Positions 20,862-32,209 of a stretch of 64,000 nucleotides of DNA are shown here, piece by piece. The translations under genes were made by a program, and so were the position numbers. This DNA is from Gigaspora rosea (taxonomy: Eukaryota > Glomeromycota > Glomeromycetes > Diversisporales > Gigasporaceae), in the NCBI GenBank assembly GCA_003550325.1, contig QKWP01002074.1, positions 1 through 64,000 of the forward strand, in the 5' to 3' direction. How positions within the stretch are numbered: position 1 is the first letter of the stretch; each line of letters opens with the position of its first letter. The notes beneath the pieces are model-generated. The model made no database searches and was not told where the DNA came from. It saw only the letters and a program-made list of their open reading frames with translations.

Positions 20862-23800
20862 ATGACAAAAGAAAAAAAGTCAAAGTCAGCAAAGGCCAAA
20901 AAAAGTCACAAGAACAAGCATAAGCTTTCGTACAAGGAACCTTTCATTGATGGTAGATATTTTTTTTCTCTTTTTTCAGAAGATTTAATTAAAATTGACA
21001 CTGCGGCTTCAGCTTTCAAAATCTTTCACAAATTTTCGTTCAAATCTTATTGTTTTTTGTAAATTGGTCAGAACCTTATAAAATTATATTTATTGCAATT
21101 TTAAAAAAGATTAGTAATCAACGAATATGCCAAACTAACAACTGCTAATATATTTATAACATATTTTTAAAGAGGTTCCTACACGAATCAGGCTTTCGTT
21201 AAAAAAGAACGCCGATACAGGCAAAAGTAAGTCAAAATCGAAGCGTTCAGAAGTTTCTGAAGATGCTCCTAGAGGAAATGAATTTGACATAGAGATGCGA
21301 GATGCAGTGGTGGATAATTATGATTATGAACAAGAAGATGTAATGGATATTAATGATTCCACTCTGAATATTGACGCCGGGGAGACCGGCAATACGAAAA
21401 TAGACACATCTAAATCTTCAACGACGGCTAACTCAAACAAGATGGTTCTAAAGTTAAAATTCAACTTAGAATCGCCCCCAACCGCGAAAAAGCATAAACA
21501 TAAACATAAACATCATAGGGAAACAGAAAGTTCTTCACATTCACATAAAAAAGTTACCGGCAAACGTACGACTCGTGATTCTTCAAACGACGAGTCCGAT
21601 AAAAATGACGACCTATTCAAAGAAGACGATAGCAAATCATCTCATGTACGAAAAAAAGCGAAACGTCATCATGTTGATATTAATGAGAAATTTGATATTA
21701 ATGGGGAACATAGAAGCATAGAAACATGTAGTGATAGTGTTAAGCGGCATGTGAGTGATAAAACCAGAAAGGCGGAGAAAAGGCCGACGAGTAAATCCAA
21801 CGTGAATAAGTCATACGCTGATAATACTAATCAGGGCTTAATCGGCGACTCTGTTGGGAAACGTTCGACAGATGCTGATTATATGTCGATTCGTGACAAG
21901 AAAGGAAAGACTTCTTTAAAAGGTGTTGTTAAAAAGGTCAAAGTTGGAAAGATTCAAACATTAAATGACGTTAAAAACAAAGAAATTTTACATTATGATA
22001 ATAATGGTGGGATGTCAGTTAATTATGAGGGTGAGAACCTTGTAAAAAGTGAAATAGACGAGAATTATACTATAAACGATGATATTATAAAAGTAATCAA
22101 TCATGATTCGAAAGAATTATCTGAACTTGCAGATAACACATCCACATATTCGCTTCGTGAAAAACGATCATACCCACCAGTAACGGAAGATACAAAAATA
22201 AAGGTCGATGAACGTAGTTCATCGAAATCAGTCAAAAATACGAAGGTAGTTTGTCAATCCAATGGCGAAACTTCCACAGAAATTACTTCGAACACAATAA
22301 ATGTAACTTCATCTACTTCAAACGAAACTCAACCATCAATACCGCCTTCACAAGAAACAACGAAAGCGATTACATCAAGTCTAAATGAAGCCTCGAGCGG
22401 AATTACCAGTTCTGATATTATCACAAAAGAAGATACGATTATGTCAACATCTGTTGGCAAAAAAGGGCCAGCACGCAAACTTGGAAGGCCTCCAAAATTA
22501 CAAGAACCACAGCGTAAGACAGCGCCACGAACCTGGACCTGGCAAAAAAAGAAAAAAGATCTGAAAACAATTTTGACAAAATTGCTGGATTCTTTTACCA
22601 AGTAAATTGATCAATTAATTTTATAAGTTATATAATTAACAATATTAAAAGTGTAGTTACCGAAATTTAAATATTTTAATAGGAAAGATGCGTACGGTTT
22701 CTTTTTAGAACCAGTTGATACCACTGTCGTAACTGATTATCTCACAATCATCCAAAAGCCTATGGATTTTGGAACGATGAGACAAAAAATTGATAGAAAT
22801 GAATATTCTTCCATTGACGAATTTAAGGCATGTTTAACTAAATATGAATGCAACATACCATTTAAATGATAATACATATTAATTTATTCTTATTGCTTTG
22901 TCGTAATAGGAAGATTTTGCTCTTGTCTGTAATAATTGTAAGACATATAATGCACCAGAAACCCTTTATTACAAAAGTGCAGACAAATTGTGGCAATTCG
23001 GTGAGAAATCAATAGAACGTGAAAGGGATAGTATTCTTTTGGAAGAGGAAAGAATGAAAGCATTGGGAGTTGCTGCAGGGACAGACATTGGAACTCGCGG
23101 AAATAGACCTGGTGGAAAAAGGGTAAATAAATATTTCGTTGTTCATATGACTTTCTATTATTATTAATAAAAAAAAAAAAACTTAAATTAGGCAGCAAAT
23201 GTTGCACAAGGCGTCGCGTCTAATAGAGGTATATATAAATTTCTGTTTTTTATTAACTGCGAATAATATTTTAAGATAACTTAATAATTGACTCTGATTC
23301 AATAAATCTTCCTTAAGCAGCATCTATTTCAAAGCCTGGAAGACAAGTTCGAAAACAAAGAAGAGGAGAAGCACGTAAACAATTTGCTCCCGATGGTTCA
23401 CTTATACATAGTAAATATTCCTTTATTTGATTTCCATAATATTCTTCAGATGGAATTTATAATTAAAGATATCGATATTTTATAATTTTCGTTAAAAATA
23501 GATGATCCATTTACATTAATTCCACAACCACCACCCTTTGGCGAAACACCACTTCTTACAGTTATATCATCTAAAACTCAACGTCAAGGTATTGTTTTTT
23601 TTCCTGTAATCATGATTTATTAAACGTAATTAATGAGGCTGTGATAAATAAATAAATAAATAATATATATATAGCACGCTTTGAAGATTATGGGCCATTT
23701 GCGACTTTGGGGGTTGACCCGCCTTTTTTCACGCCAGCAGATAAAGACTACATTTACAATATATTTGGAGATGAAAAGGGATATGCATACGCTAAAAGTC

Positions 23801-25006
23801 TCAAAGCATTTGTGGCAGATATGGGCGAAGACATGAATGTGCATGTGGATAAGATTGTGGATAATTTAACTTTTGGTGCTCATAGCCTTGATCGACAAGT
23901 ATCGCGTATATTGTCTAATTTAGATCCTAACAGGCCTATTGATACCTCGGTTGTTATTCAAACCGAGCTTGGACCTGTAAATGTGGGTGAAGAAATTGAA
24001 CGAAATAGACAGCTTTCAACGGTCAAGAAGCAGCAGGATGAACTAGAAGTGTGGCAAAAAGATAAGATTGATTTAGACTTTTTGATTAGCGATCAAGAAA
24101 TAATATCTATGACGAAATCGATGGGGAATGATCAGCAAAGTTTTCAAAAAATGCTAGAACTCAATGCTCAGAGTTTAAATGAATTGATCAATATTAAGCA
24201 AGATGTTAATAATTTGGAGTCACAACAAAAAGAAAAACAACTTTGTATGTGATGAGATTTATAGTATTCCATGATATAGTTTATTTCCAACAAATAACAT
24301 TTAAGCTTCTCTAAATGTAGTTTCTGAGGTCAACATTCGACTTTTTAATCTTGTCCAGCATATTCCAATGAATGAGATATCTTCAAGCACATCTTCCCCA
24401 TCGCAATCAAATGCAATATCCAGAATACAACCATTTACACAAGATCAAATTCGTCCACAAGTACAGTCATGTACATCTGACCAAACGACTATGTCGTCGT
24501 TTTCGCCAACGCAACCGCAAATATTACCAAAACTTTCTTCTAGCATTAGTTCTACACCAACTTTGATCTTGCCTAACGTCGAACAAAATGATACGATCAG
24601 CGCGTTAGCGCCTGCCTCTATTTTTCACGATAGTGCACACAATGTTATGACCCCTCTCAGAGTGCGTCAAAAGCCATGCAATTATAATCCGGGTATGTAT
24701 AATATTGGCTGTTTAATAAAATATACGATCACATAAATATACTTACATATTTATATTCTCAAATATTATAGCTGGAAAATGTGCTAACTGCCAGACCACT
24801 GATACGCCAGGATGGCGGGCAGGTGAAACACCTGACCAAAAACTCTGCAATGGTATGACATATGACATTTATATCAGCCGAAATTTTTCCTTTTGCGCAA
24901 CTGCATTAGATATTCATTTTGAATCCTTTTTTCTCATTTAGCGTGTGGTCTGTATTATGCAAAGAACAGATCACATAGACCGTCAAATCTGTGGAATACT
25001 CGTTAA
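20862..25006 (+). CDS. BRD7/BRD9-like bromodomain protein with C-terminal GATA zinc finger (11 exons, 1059 aa)
   Basis: A nuclear acetyl-lysine reader. Exons: 20862-20952, 21173-22601, 22683-22827, 22910-23122, 23192-23228, 23321-23410, 23502-23588, 23675-24244, 24321-24692, 24772-24852, 24942-25006. The phases agree at every joint and the sum is 3180 nt. Residues 1-480 are lysine/serine-rich and disordered, with an N-terminal KKSHKNKHK, a MVLKLKF segment like the LKLVLKV of animal BRD9, a KHKHKHKHH run and an AT-hook-like KLGRPPK. The bromodomain spans about 487-605, with KDAYGFF, PMDFGTMR and the acetyl-lysine-binding Asn (about N569) in KTYNAPETLYY. A BRD7/9-type DUF3512 region follows at about 690-885 (YGPFA, FGDEKGYAYAKSL). 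The last exons encode a GATA-type finger C1015-X2-C1018-X18-C1037-X2-C1040. Animal BRD7/9 act in SWI/SNF remodelling; the same role here is inference. The intron after exon 3 has a GC donor. Confidence 0.92.
22828..22909 (+). other. Non-canonical GC-AG intron inside the bromodomain
   Basis: Exon 3 ends ...GAATTTAAG and is followed by GCATGT, not GT. The acceptor is TCGTAATAG before GAAGATTTTGC. Joining here keeps the frame and rebuilds the continuous bromodomain helix (EFK then EDFALVC). Any GT donor nearby breaks the domain, so a GC donor is the best reading. Confidence 0.8.
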
Positions 25007-25150
25007 GAGTCCGGTTTTTTTTTCCCCTTTTTTTTTTNTTTTTTTGTTTTTGTAAAACAAGGAAAAAGTTTCGTCGATTCATGATTTTATAAATAAATAT
25101 ATTTTTGTGAATGTATTTTACATTGAATGTCAAGCTTAGTTCACTTCATT
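25007..25150 (+). other. 3' untranslated region with T-tract and N
   Basis: After the stop at 25004-25006 a T-rich run (25018-25047) contains an N at 25038, probably a homopolymer base-calling limit. An ATAAATAAATATA segment at 25088-25100 could serve polyadenylation. Confidence 0.45.
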
Positions 25151-25555
25151 AAATTTGTTCCGATCAATCCTTGCGCAAAATAGACTTTTTCACATATTGT
25201 AAAAATTTTTTGTAATTACATTAACTATGGTGTGAAGTTTAATTGCATTGTTTTTTAAAATTGCAAGTCCTTCTATCGATAATTAAAAGAAAAAAAATAA
25301 CATTTAAATAAATTTTAATAGAAACTTTCAAAGTAAAAACTTTTAAAAAGTTTAGCATTGTTAACTATATCTGATATGTTGTTTGGCTGATCGACAATAA
25401 TTTAGCTAATTTAGACCGGTTATGAGGGGCGTGCCATTTATCACATAATATTTTTTACTTAGTAGCCACCCCTATCCATGTATGGTGTGATCACCCTATC
25501 TCAATTCTGATTGGTTAATATAACGACTAATATTTATAATATATTATATAAATAT
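25151..25555. other. Intergenic spacer with Tourist-like fragment
   Basis: GGGGCGTGCCATTTATCACA at 25425 resembles AGGGGCATGCCATTTATCAC at 53047. Both are followed by AATATTTTTT/AATTTTTTTT and a CATGTAT segment, so they are fragments of one repeat. No gene. Confidence 0.4.
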
Positions 25556-25559
25556 ATAT

Positions 25560-25750
25560 AATATTAAATAACTTTCGATTTACTGGATGATTTTATTACC
25601 AAAATGATCGTCTCAGTGAGACGATTCTAACAAGCCCAAAATTATTAAAATCCAATTACAGGGCCATAAGATCACCAAGGTTTTGTGTCATTACATATAT
25701 ATATTAAAATTTTTATATAATAATACAAAACCTTAACAGTTAATAATTAA
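25560..25750. repeat. Fold-back family F1, one arm
   Basis: The left arm is intact (CGATTTACTGGATGATTTTA, AAAATGATCGTCTCAGTGAG, ACGATTCTAACAAGCCC), followed by the CAATTACAGGGCC segment. The opposite arm is missing, so this copy is truncated. Confidence 0.6.
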
Positions 25751-25849
25751 TTAGTAAATCGTTTTTAAAGGGAAAAAAATAATAAACCTTATAATAAACA
25801 AAATCAGAAATTCATATATTTATTCTATAGTGTAAAAATGAGGCTTGCT

Positions 25850-26110
25850 TATATATAAAAGTTTTTTTTTATTAAGTAACTCTTTTATGTTGCTTAACTA
25901 AGTTGTAAGGCTAATTTTTGTGATTCTAATAGTAGTAAAATCATAAAAATCAGGTTGATAGATCATAATATATGAGTATTTTTCAATCATTTACTATAGA
26001 GTTTTTCTTAAGAATTGAAATACACAGTATTCCACTACTATAAAGTAACTAGTCACATACCCACCAATTTTTACTATAAAATTTTTACCCTTTAACTGCA
26101 GACTACTAAT
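25850..26110. repeat. Dispersed repeat V, unoccupied copy
   Basis: The sequence from ATATAAAAGTTTTTTTTTAT to TTTTACCCTTTAACTGCA aligns with the two flanks of the 50311-52807 element. The join lies at GAGTATTTTTCAATCATTTA (about 25974), where the other locus has GAGTATTTA, then the element, then TTATTGATTGTTTA. It therefore serves as a natural empty-site reference. Confidence 0.65.
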
Positions 26111-26660
26111 TAAATCAATTTTTATACAATAAGAAATATGTTATTAATCATCTATTTATTTTTTATTAAAGGTTTAGAGGCATGCAGAACCCGAATAATA
26201 CATATAAAGATTATATTAAAATTTGGATAAAAAAGTTCTTTTTTTTTACTAAAATGTTATATTTGAAAAATGGTTATTTCCAAAGGGTTATATTTAAAAG
26301 TGGATAAAAGTTTTTAATGTTATGTTATTCAAAATAGATAAAATTAATAAATTTTAAATAGATTGTATTTAAATTTTGGATAATGAAATAAAATAAAAAA
26401 AAAAGTGAGAAATTTTTTTTGAAATTTTTTTTTTTTTTAAAAAAAAAAAATGTTATATTTGTTAACTGGATAAAATTAAAGCCTATATATAAAATAAGCC
26501 TAATTAGCTCTAATAAAAAGCAGATAAAATTTACAAAAAGTTTATAACCTCTATATGTATGTATTATTTGGGATTCTCTAATAGCCTACCCTATTCATCC
26601 ATGATATAATTTTAATGCTAATTGGCTGAATTAAATTACCGGTAAATATATGTATAATAT
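26111..26660. other. AT-rich non-coding spacer
   Basis: Degenerate repeats of TTATATTTGAAAA/GGATAAAA words occur at 26210-26480 (GTTATATTTGAAAAATGG, GTTATATTTAAAAGTGG, GTTATATTTGTTAACTGG), probably another eroded word repeat. No gene. Confidence 0.4.
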
Positions 26661-26675
26661 ATATATACTATATAT

Positions 26676-27118
26676 TAGAGTTCTACAATTTGATTTGATT
26701 TGATCAAATATTTGATTTCAAATCAAATTCAAATACAGTTATTTCAAATCAAATCAAATTCAAATTGACAAAATATTCAATTCAATTCACCATATTTAAA
26801 AATTTTTATTGAAACTATAAATTCAATAGCTATTTACACAAAATTTTATTAAGATAACTGCCTTTATTGTTCTATAAAACTAGAGCTATTTTGATTAATA
26901 GAACAATTTTTACTTAATACAAAAAATTAATTAATTTAGTAAAATTTTGTGTAAATTGAAATTTTTGAAAAGCAACCAAAATTTTAAAATTTTTTTAAAA
27001 ATTACAATAATTTGATTTGATTTAATTTGATCAAATCAAATTCAAATCAAGGGTTTATTCAATTAATCAAATTCAAATATGTCTAATATTTAATTTGATT
27101 TGACTTTGAGGAACTCTA
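26676..27118. mobile_element. hAT-like word-repeat element (AAATTTGATTTGAT), TSD CTATATAT
   Basis: The ends are TAGAGTTCTACAATTTGATT and the inverse TGAGGAACTCTA. CTATATAT is perfectly duplicated at 26668-26675 and 27119-27126, though this target is AT-rich. The two subterminal regions are arrays of TTTGATTTGATCAAATCAAA-like words in both orientations. A fragment of the same family is at 54147-54240. No frame. Confidence 0.8.
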
Positions 27119-27144
27119 CTATATATAATACAGTATTATAAAAA

Positions 27145-27605
27145 TTGAATAACTTCTGATCTACTGGTTTGATTTGGATGATTCAACTACCAAAATGTTT
27201 ATCTTAATGAGATGAATCTAACAAATCTAAAATTATAAAAATCCAATTATAGGATTCTAAGATCTAAAGTTTTTTATATAATTTTAAAATTGTAAAAAAC
27301 TTTAGTGATCTTAGGACCCTGTAAGGGTGGTGACAAATATTACGTAATATTTTAGAAGGGAGGGGGTCTCTAAAATCTTATATTAAATATAGAAGTTCAT
27401 AATAGCCAATCAAATTTTTCTTATGTAAGGAGGAGAAGTAGGGGGTATAATAAAATTATATTACATAATATATGTCGCCACCCTAATTGGATTTTTTATA
27501 ATTTTAGACTAGTTAGATTCGTCTTATTAAGACGAACATTTTGGTAGTTGAATCATTCAAAACGTACCAGTAGATCAAAAGTTATTCAATTTTAAAATTA
27601 TCTAT
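27145..27605. mobile_element. Fold-back family F1 copy with nested Tourist element
   Basis: The left arm runs TTGAATAACTTCTGATCTAC ... CAACTACCAAAATG ... CCAATTATAGGATTCTAAGA, then the loop, then the returning arm interrupted at 27325-27483. The right arm ends GTAGATCAAAAGTTATTCAA. Removing the nested element restores CCCTG-TAATTGG, the sequence found in other F1 copies. Confidence 0.75.
27325..27483. mobile_element. Tourist-like MITE, family GGGTGG, copy 2 (TSD TAA)
   Basis: A 159-bp element with ends GGGTGGTGACAAATATTACG and the inverse TATATGTCGCCACCC. TAA is duplicated at 27322-27324 and 27484-27486. Sister F1 copies show the uninterrupted target. The TWA TSD and GGG end fit PIF/Harbinger. 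Confidence 0.85.
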
Positions 27606-27630
27606 AATATTATATATATTATATATATAT

Positions 27631-28144
27631 ATGGGCATCCATAAATAACATTATACAAGAGGGGTCAGATGAAAATAATGTTTTCTCAATAAGTAGGAGA
27701 TCAAAAAAATATAACATAATTTTTTAAAAAAAATTGTCTAAAAACTGATCCAGTGGTCTAAATTAAATGATTTTGGTACTATTTGATTCATCTGAGTCGA
27801 ATAGTACCAATTTCATTTCATTTGGATCACTGGATTAAAAGTTATTGGCCAAATACTATTGGCTATATCTTTTCTTATAAAATTACTAGATAACCAATAG
27901 TTTTTTGTGAATATCTTTCGATTCAGTAATTCAAATGACATGATTTTGGTATAATTGGATTCGTCTCACTGAGACGAATCAAATGGCATTTAAATCATTT
28001 AAATCAGATTACTGTATCACAAGATATTCAAGTTTTTGTAAAATTATATATATAACTATATAGATTTTGAAATTTTTTTTTATATAGTCGAAAGGGTCAA
28101 GTGCTACTATGTGGAAGTACATAACGTTATTTATGGATGCCCCC
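27631..28144. mobile_element. MITE, family U copy 2
   Basis: Ends ATGGGCATCCATAAATAACA and CGTTATTTATGGATGCCCC. The interior aligns with 16578-17108, including both hairpin modules; the second has CGTCTCACTGAGACGAAT. The left flank is a TATATATATA run that hides any TSD. Confidence 0.75.
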
Positions 28145-28458
28145 TAATAGATAGATTTTATAAAAATTGTGATATTACTAAATGATATTATACTAGTAAC
28201 TAGATTACAAGATTTGTGATAAGAATTATATAACTATAACAATATTTTGGTATTCTTTTATAACTTTTTCTAACTAGTAGTTAATATATTAGCTTAGTGA
28301 ATAAATTTTTGAAAAAGTTCTAACAAACTAAATTATATTATACTAAATTTTTGATATATAATATTTTCAAAACATATAAAATAATAAAAAAATAAGTTGT
28401 GAAATTTAATACTCTTTAGAACAAGAAAAGAATCTCAAAGATAAAAATTTTTTTATTA
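28145..28458. other. AT-rich spacer
   Basis: Nothing recognised. Confidence 0.3.
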
Positions 28459-28776
28459 CCGTATGTGTCCGAAATTAAGCTACCTTTTTTGGCCAAAAAA
28501 TTACACGAAAAATTGTAAAGTAGCTTATTTTCAAAATATAGCATTTTTTGAAAAAAATTGAAAAACGTACTAATAAAAAGTTACCCAAATGACACCAAAT
28601 TTTTACTGTAGATGTATTTTGATGCGCTGAACAAATTTACTTAATCGACTTTTAGAAGTTTACTTAGTAGAAAAAAGTTTTATATGTAGCAACTGCTAAC
28701 GAATTTTTTAAGATTTTTAAAAAAAATCAGGAGGGTAGCTTATTTTAGGTAGTAGCTTATTTTCGGACATATACGG
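28459..28776. mobile_element. pogo-like MITE, family T copy 3
   Basis: The best preserved copy: TA, then CCGTATGTGTCCGAAATTAA, and the inverse TTTTCGGACATATACGG followed by TA. Within each end, a second AGCTACC/GGTAGCT pair. The interior aligns with 11683 and 15509. Confidence 0.8.
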
Positions 28777-29119
28777 TAATTTCTTCTATTTTATTTTTTA
28801 TTTTTTTTATATTTTTTTTCTGCAAGAACTTTATAATCCCAATACTATTCCAATTACTAAAGTTAGTATTTATTTTAGCAAAATTTTATTTTTTCAAAAA
28901 AACTATTCTGAAATTATAGTAATATACATAATAAATTTGAATTAAATAAAGAAAAGATTAATTATACTATTTAAAATAGGATTTTTGAGAGCTATTAATT
29001 AAATCAAAGCAGTATTATAATGTAAGTATCTTTAAAATTATCATCAGCTACAAGTTGTTATAATCACAATTAATTTTTGAACAAAAATTGGCTATAAAAT
29101 ATATAATACAAACATACTA
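28777..29119. other. AT-rich spacer
   Basis: Nothing recognised. Confidence 0.3.
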
Positions 29120-29826
29120 TAGTGCAGAACACTTAAAGACATATATAGGCACCAAATTTTTGCCTGCTATGTAACATAAATCTAGACTTTGATTGGTTAA
29201 ATTTTGTATAACTAACCTAAAATTAATTTTATTGGCTAATAACATATATATATTTTTTACTTTTTTTATATTAAATACCAAATTTTAAATTTTATATAAC
29301 TTTAATTTAATATTACACCTTTAAAACTAGAACTTAATTAGGCATCGCATGCTGCAATGTGCTTGTATATTGCACCCAACAATCTACCAATTAAATTTGA
29401 AAATCAGGTATAATGTGCAAATTTTTTTGTATAACAAAATAAAGAAATTTTTCTAAAATTTGTAATATCAAAAAATTTCATCTACTTAACTATCTAACAA
29501 AAAAAATTCCTTGCAAAATTTGGTATATACTATTATTTACTCTAACTTCTAACACTAACACCTCTTACCTAACCTTATATTAATTTAAATTTTGTTATAT
29601 AAATCATTTGTTACATGGATCTACAAACTATGTTTATATATTGTATACGATGAATTAGCATATTGCAGGGTGCATTGCATATATTTGTTTTTAAAACTAA
29701 ATAACAATTAAAACCATTTTATAAATTTATAGTTTAACCAAAAATTTATTAGTTTATTTTTTATGAAGTTATATTAATTTAAAAATTTTACTATAAAAAA
29801 TATATGGCTTTTGGTATTCTGCACTA
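29120..29826. mobile_element. Family Q copy 3, with nested repeat R
   Basis: Lies between TA dinucleotides. Ends TAGTGCAGAACACTTAAAG and the inverse GGTATTCTGCACTA. The middle (about 29340-29690) is a copy of repeat R (ends GCATCGCATGCTGCAATG and the inverse ATATTGCAGGGTGCATTGC), homologous to 2250-2545. Confidence 0.65.
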
Positions 29827-29832
29827 TATTAA

Positions 29833-29972
29833 GGAAAGTGACAAAAATCAGGTGATTTTCTAAAGAAGTCAAAAAAGTTAAAATTATATATAAGAACTGA
29901 CTATATGTATATTAAAAAATAAAGGGGGTAGGCCTCTGATAAAAAATAATCAGGTGATTTATAACACTGCTC
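29833..29972. mobile_element. Tourist-like MITE, family ATCACCTGATT, copy 3 (reverse)
   Basis: TAA duplicated at 29830-29832 and 29973-29975. Left end GGAAAGTGACAAAAATCAGG, right end CAGGTGATTTATAACACTGC then TC. It abuts the right end of the family Q element. Confidence 0.8.
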
Positions 29973-31110
29973 TAATCAGATCACAAGTTATTAATTACTC
30001 ATAGTGTTTATAGTTAATTTATACAATAAATACAGAATTAGAAAAGTTAAGTATTTTTATATTTAATAATTAATTATAATAAAAATATAATTGATTGATT
30101 ATTGTTTAATTAATTTTGGGGTCTATCATCAAATATATAAAGATTATATAAAAAAAACAAAAAAAGTTAGACTGGGGTTATGTAAATAAAAAAAAGAATG
30201 AAACTACAATTTATATCTATATAAAAGACCAGAATATGACTATAAGTATAAAATGGGTTGGTTATGACTCTTATATATATAAAAGGGATATATAAGAACC
30301 AAAAATTACTGCTGCTACAAAAAATTAAAAATGTAGAACCAATAAAGAAATTTGAATATAGAAATCAATAAAATTATTTGTGGTTGTTATGAATTATGAT
30401 ACAAGCACTTGTATATTTTAACTAGAGATATTATTCTGTTTAAACTGGTTAGTTTGTGCTCGAAAATCTGCTAAATACTAATTTAAAGTACATATATTTT
30501 ATACTTTGTTTATGCAAATTTATTAATAATTATATTTGCTAAAATGTTAATTCAAAGCTTGCTATTACTATATATCAAATACATAAATTCTGCTATTTAT
30601 ACTATAAATATATAAAAAATATAGATCGTCTCATTAATGGTAATACAACACATATTAATATAGTAAGTTAAAAATATTTATAAATAATATTTTGTTTAAT
30701 TATTGTTATTTTTAAATATACCTTTTGGAAAAGCATATATTATAATATCAAGCTACAAATATAAATTTATTGTATATAAATTAAATATTTTTTATTATTA
30801 ATTTATACATTTATAAAATAATAGATAGTTTTTATATTTATTAAATTTTAACCTTTTTTTTATTATACAAACTATATTTTTTTATACAAAAAAAATAAAC
30901 CTGATTATATTTTGTATATATAATAAAATTTTTATAAAATTTAAAAAATTTTTTATTAATATAGTTTATAGGCTAAAACTAGTAAATAAAATAAAAATAC
31001 TAATTTTTAGTATAATATATACATATATAACAAATTAATAAATTTTATAGTTAATAAATTTTTAGTTAATATCAGTTTAAAATTAGAATTTAAAGGATCA
31101 TTTTTTATAT
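29973..31110. other. Gene-free AT-rich stretch
   Basis: About 1.1 kb of very AT-rich DNA without element ends or frames that I can recognise. Confidence 0.35.
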
Positions 31111-31299
31111 AGGAAATAGAAATTTGTCGCACCCGCAACATGTCGCACCCTAGCATGGTGGACATTCGATTTGATTAGTTAAAAAAAGTAAACAAGTAAA
31201 CAATATGTATGATATAGATCATTATATAAATTTAGCAATTATTAAAATACATTTTCAGATCAGTCCGAACCAGCAAACAATTCACGGAACACGTAGCAT

Positions 31300-31710
31300 A
31301 GCAGAATAATCTGAGCTATATGCGATAGCATATTCGCATATCAGGACTAATTTCGCATAATTAATAATACATAATCTGCGCATAAAATGGCCGATATTAA
31401 AGGGGATAATAGTGGTTATTTAATAAAAACATATAAAAAAAACCTTTTTAAATTCTACCTGGTTATTAAAAAAACATATAAAAAAATTTTTTTTAAGGTT
31501 AGGCGATACAAATAAAATAAACTGGTTTACATAACATTCACAAAATTTTTGGACATGGCCGCCCGGAGGTTTTTTTTATATATACAAAATTTTTTATGGC
31601 CTTTGTTTAATTACCTAATATTTACAAACTAAGTAAGTTTCACGAATTCGATTCTTATGTACTAATAAAATCATAGTTAGATCCGAAATGTGATCAATGT
31701 AATCAAGTTA
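31300..31710. repeat. Degenerate GCATA-word stretch and spacer
   Basis: TGCGATAGCATATTCGCATA and TTTCGCATAATTAATAATAC at 31318-31385 resemble the words of the 4220-5705 element. The rest is unassigned; GACATGGCCGCCCGGAGGTT at 31551 is a GC-rich oddity. Confidence 0.35.
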
Positions 31711-31861
31711 GGGCAGTGTCATTAATCACCTGATTATTTTTTATCAGAGGCCTACCCCCTTCCTCTTCCTTAATATATAAATAGTCAGGTTCTTATATAT
31801 AATTTTAACTTTTTTTACCCCTCTCTCCCCCTAAAAAATCATCTGATTTTTGTTACTCCCC
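31711..31861. mobile_element. Tourist-like MITE, family ATCACCTGATT, copy 4
   Basis: TTA duplicated at 31708-31710 and 31862-31864. Ends GGGCAGTGTCATTAATCACC and ATCTGATTTTTGTTACTCCC. Nearly the same sequence as the 11498 copy in the same orientation. Confidence 0.85.
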
Positions 31862-32209
31862 TTATTATGCTTTAACGCTTTTGATTGGTTATACAAACTG
31901 AAGAATATCATAACAATTGTTTAATCATGATAGTACCAAATTATACAGTATTATGTATCAATACATACTGAAATTTTTTTTACAACTGCTAATTCCAATT
32001 AAGATAGTTGATTCCAAAACCAATTAATTCAACTATGTAAGTATATTTGTACATTTGTTTCTTACAAATTTTATTTTAAAATAAGATGTTAATACTTGCG
32101 ATTATGATTAAAATAACAAGTAAAGATTCTACGGCAATACCCGTGAATCCTTGTTAATGATTATCACGACAAGTTTTTTTATATGTTGTGAGCAGGCAAG
32201 TTGCATGCG

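Noticed and set aside
22329-22601. 90-codon minus-strand frame
   Set aside because: Antisense shadow of exon 2 of the bromodomain gene.
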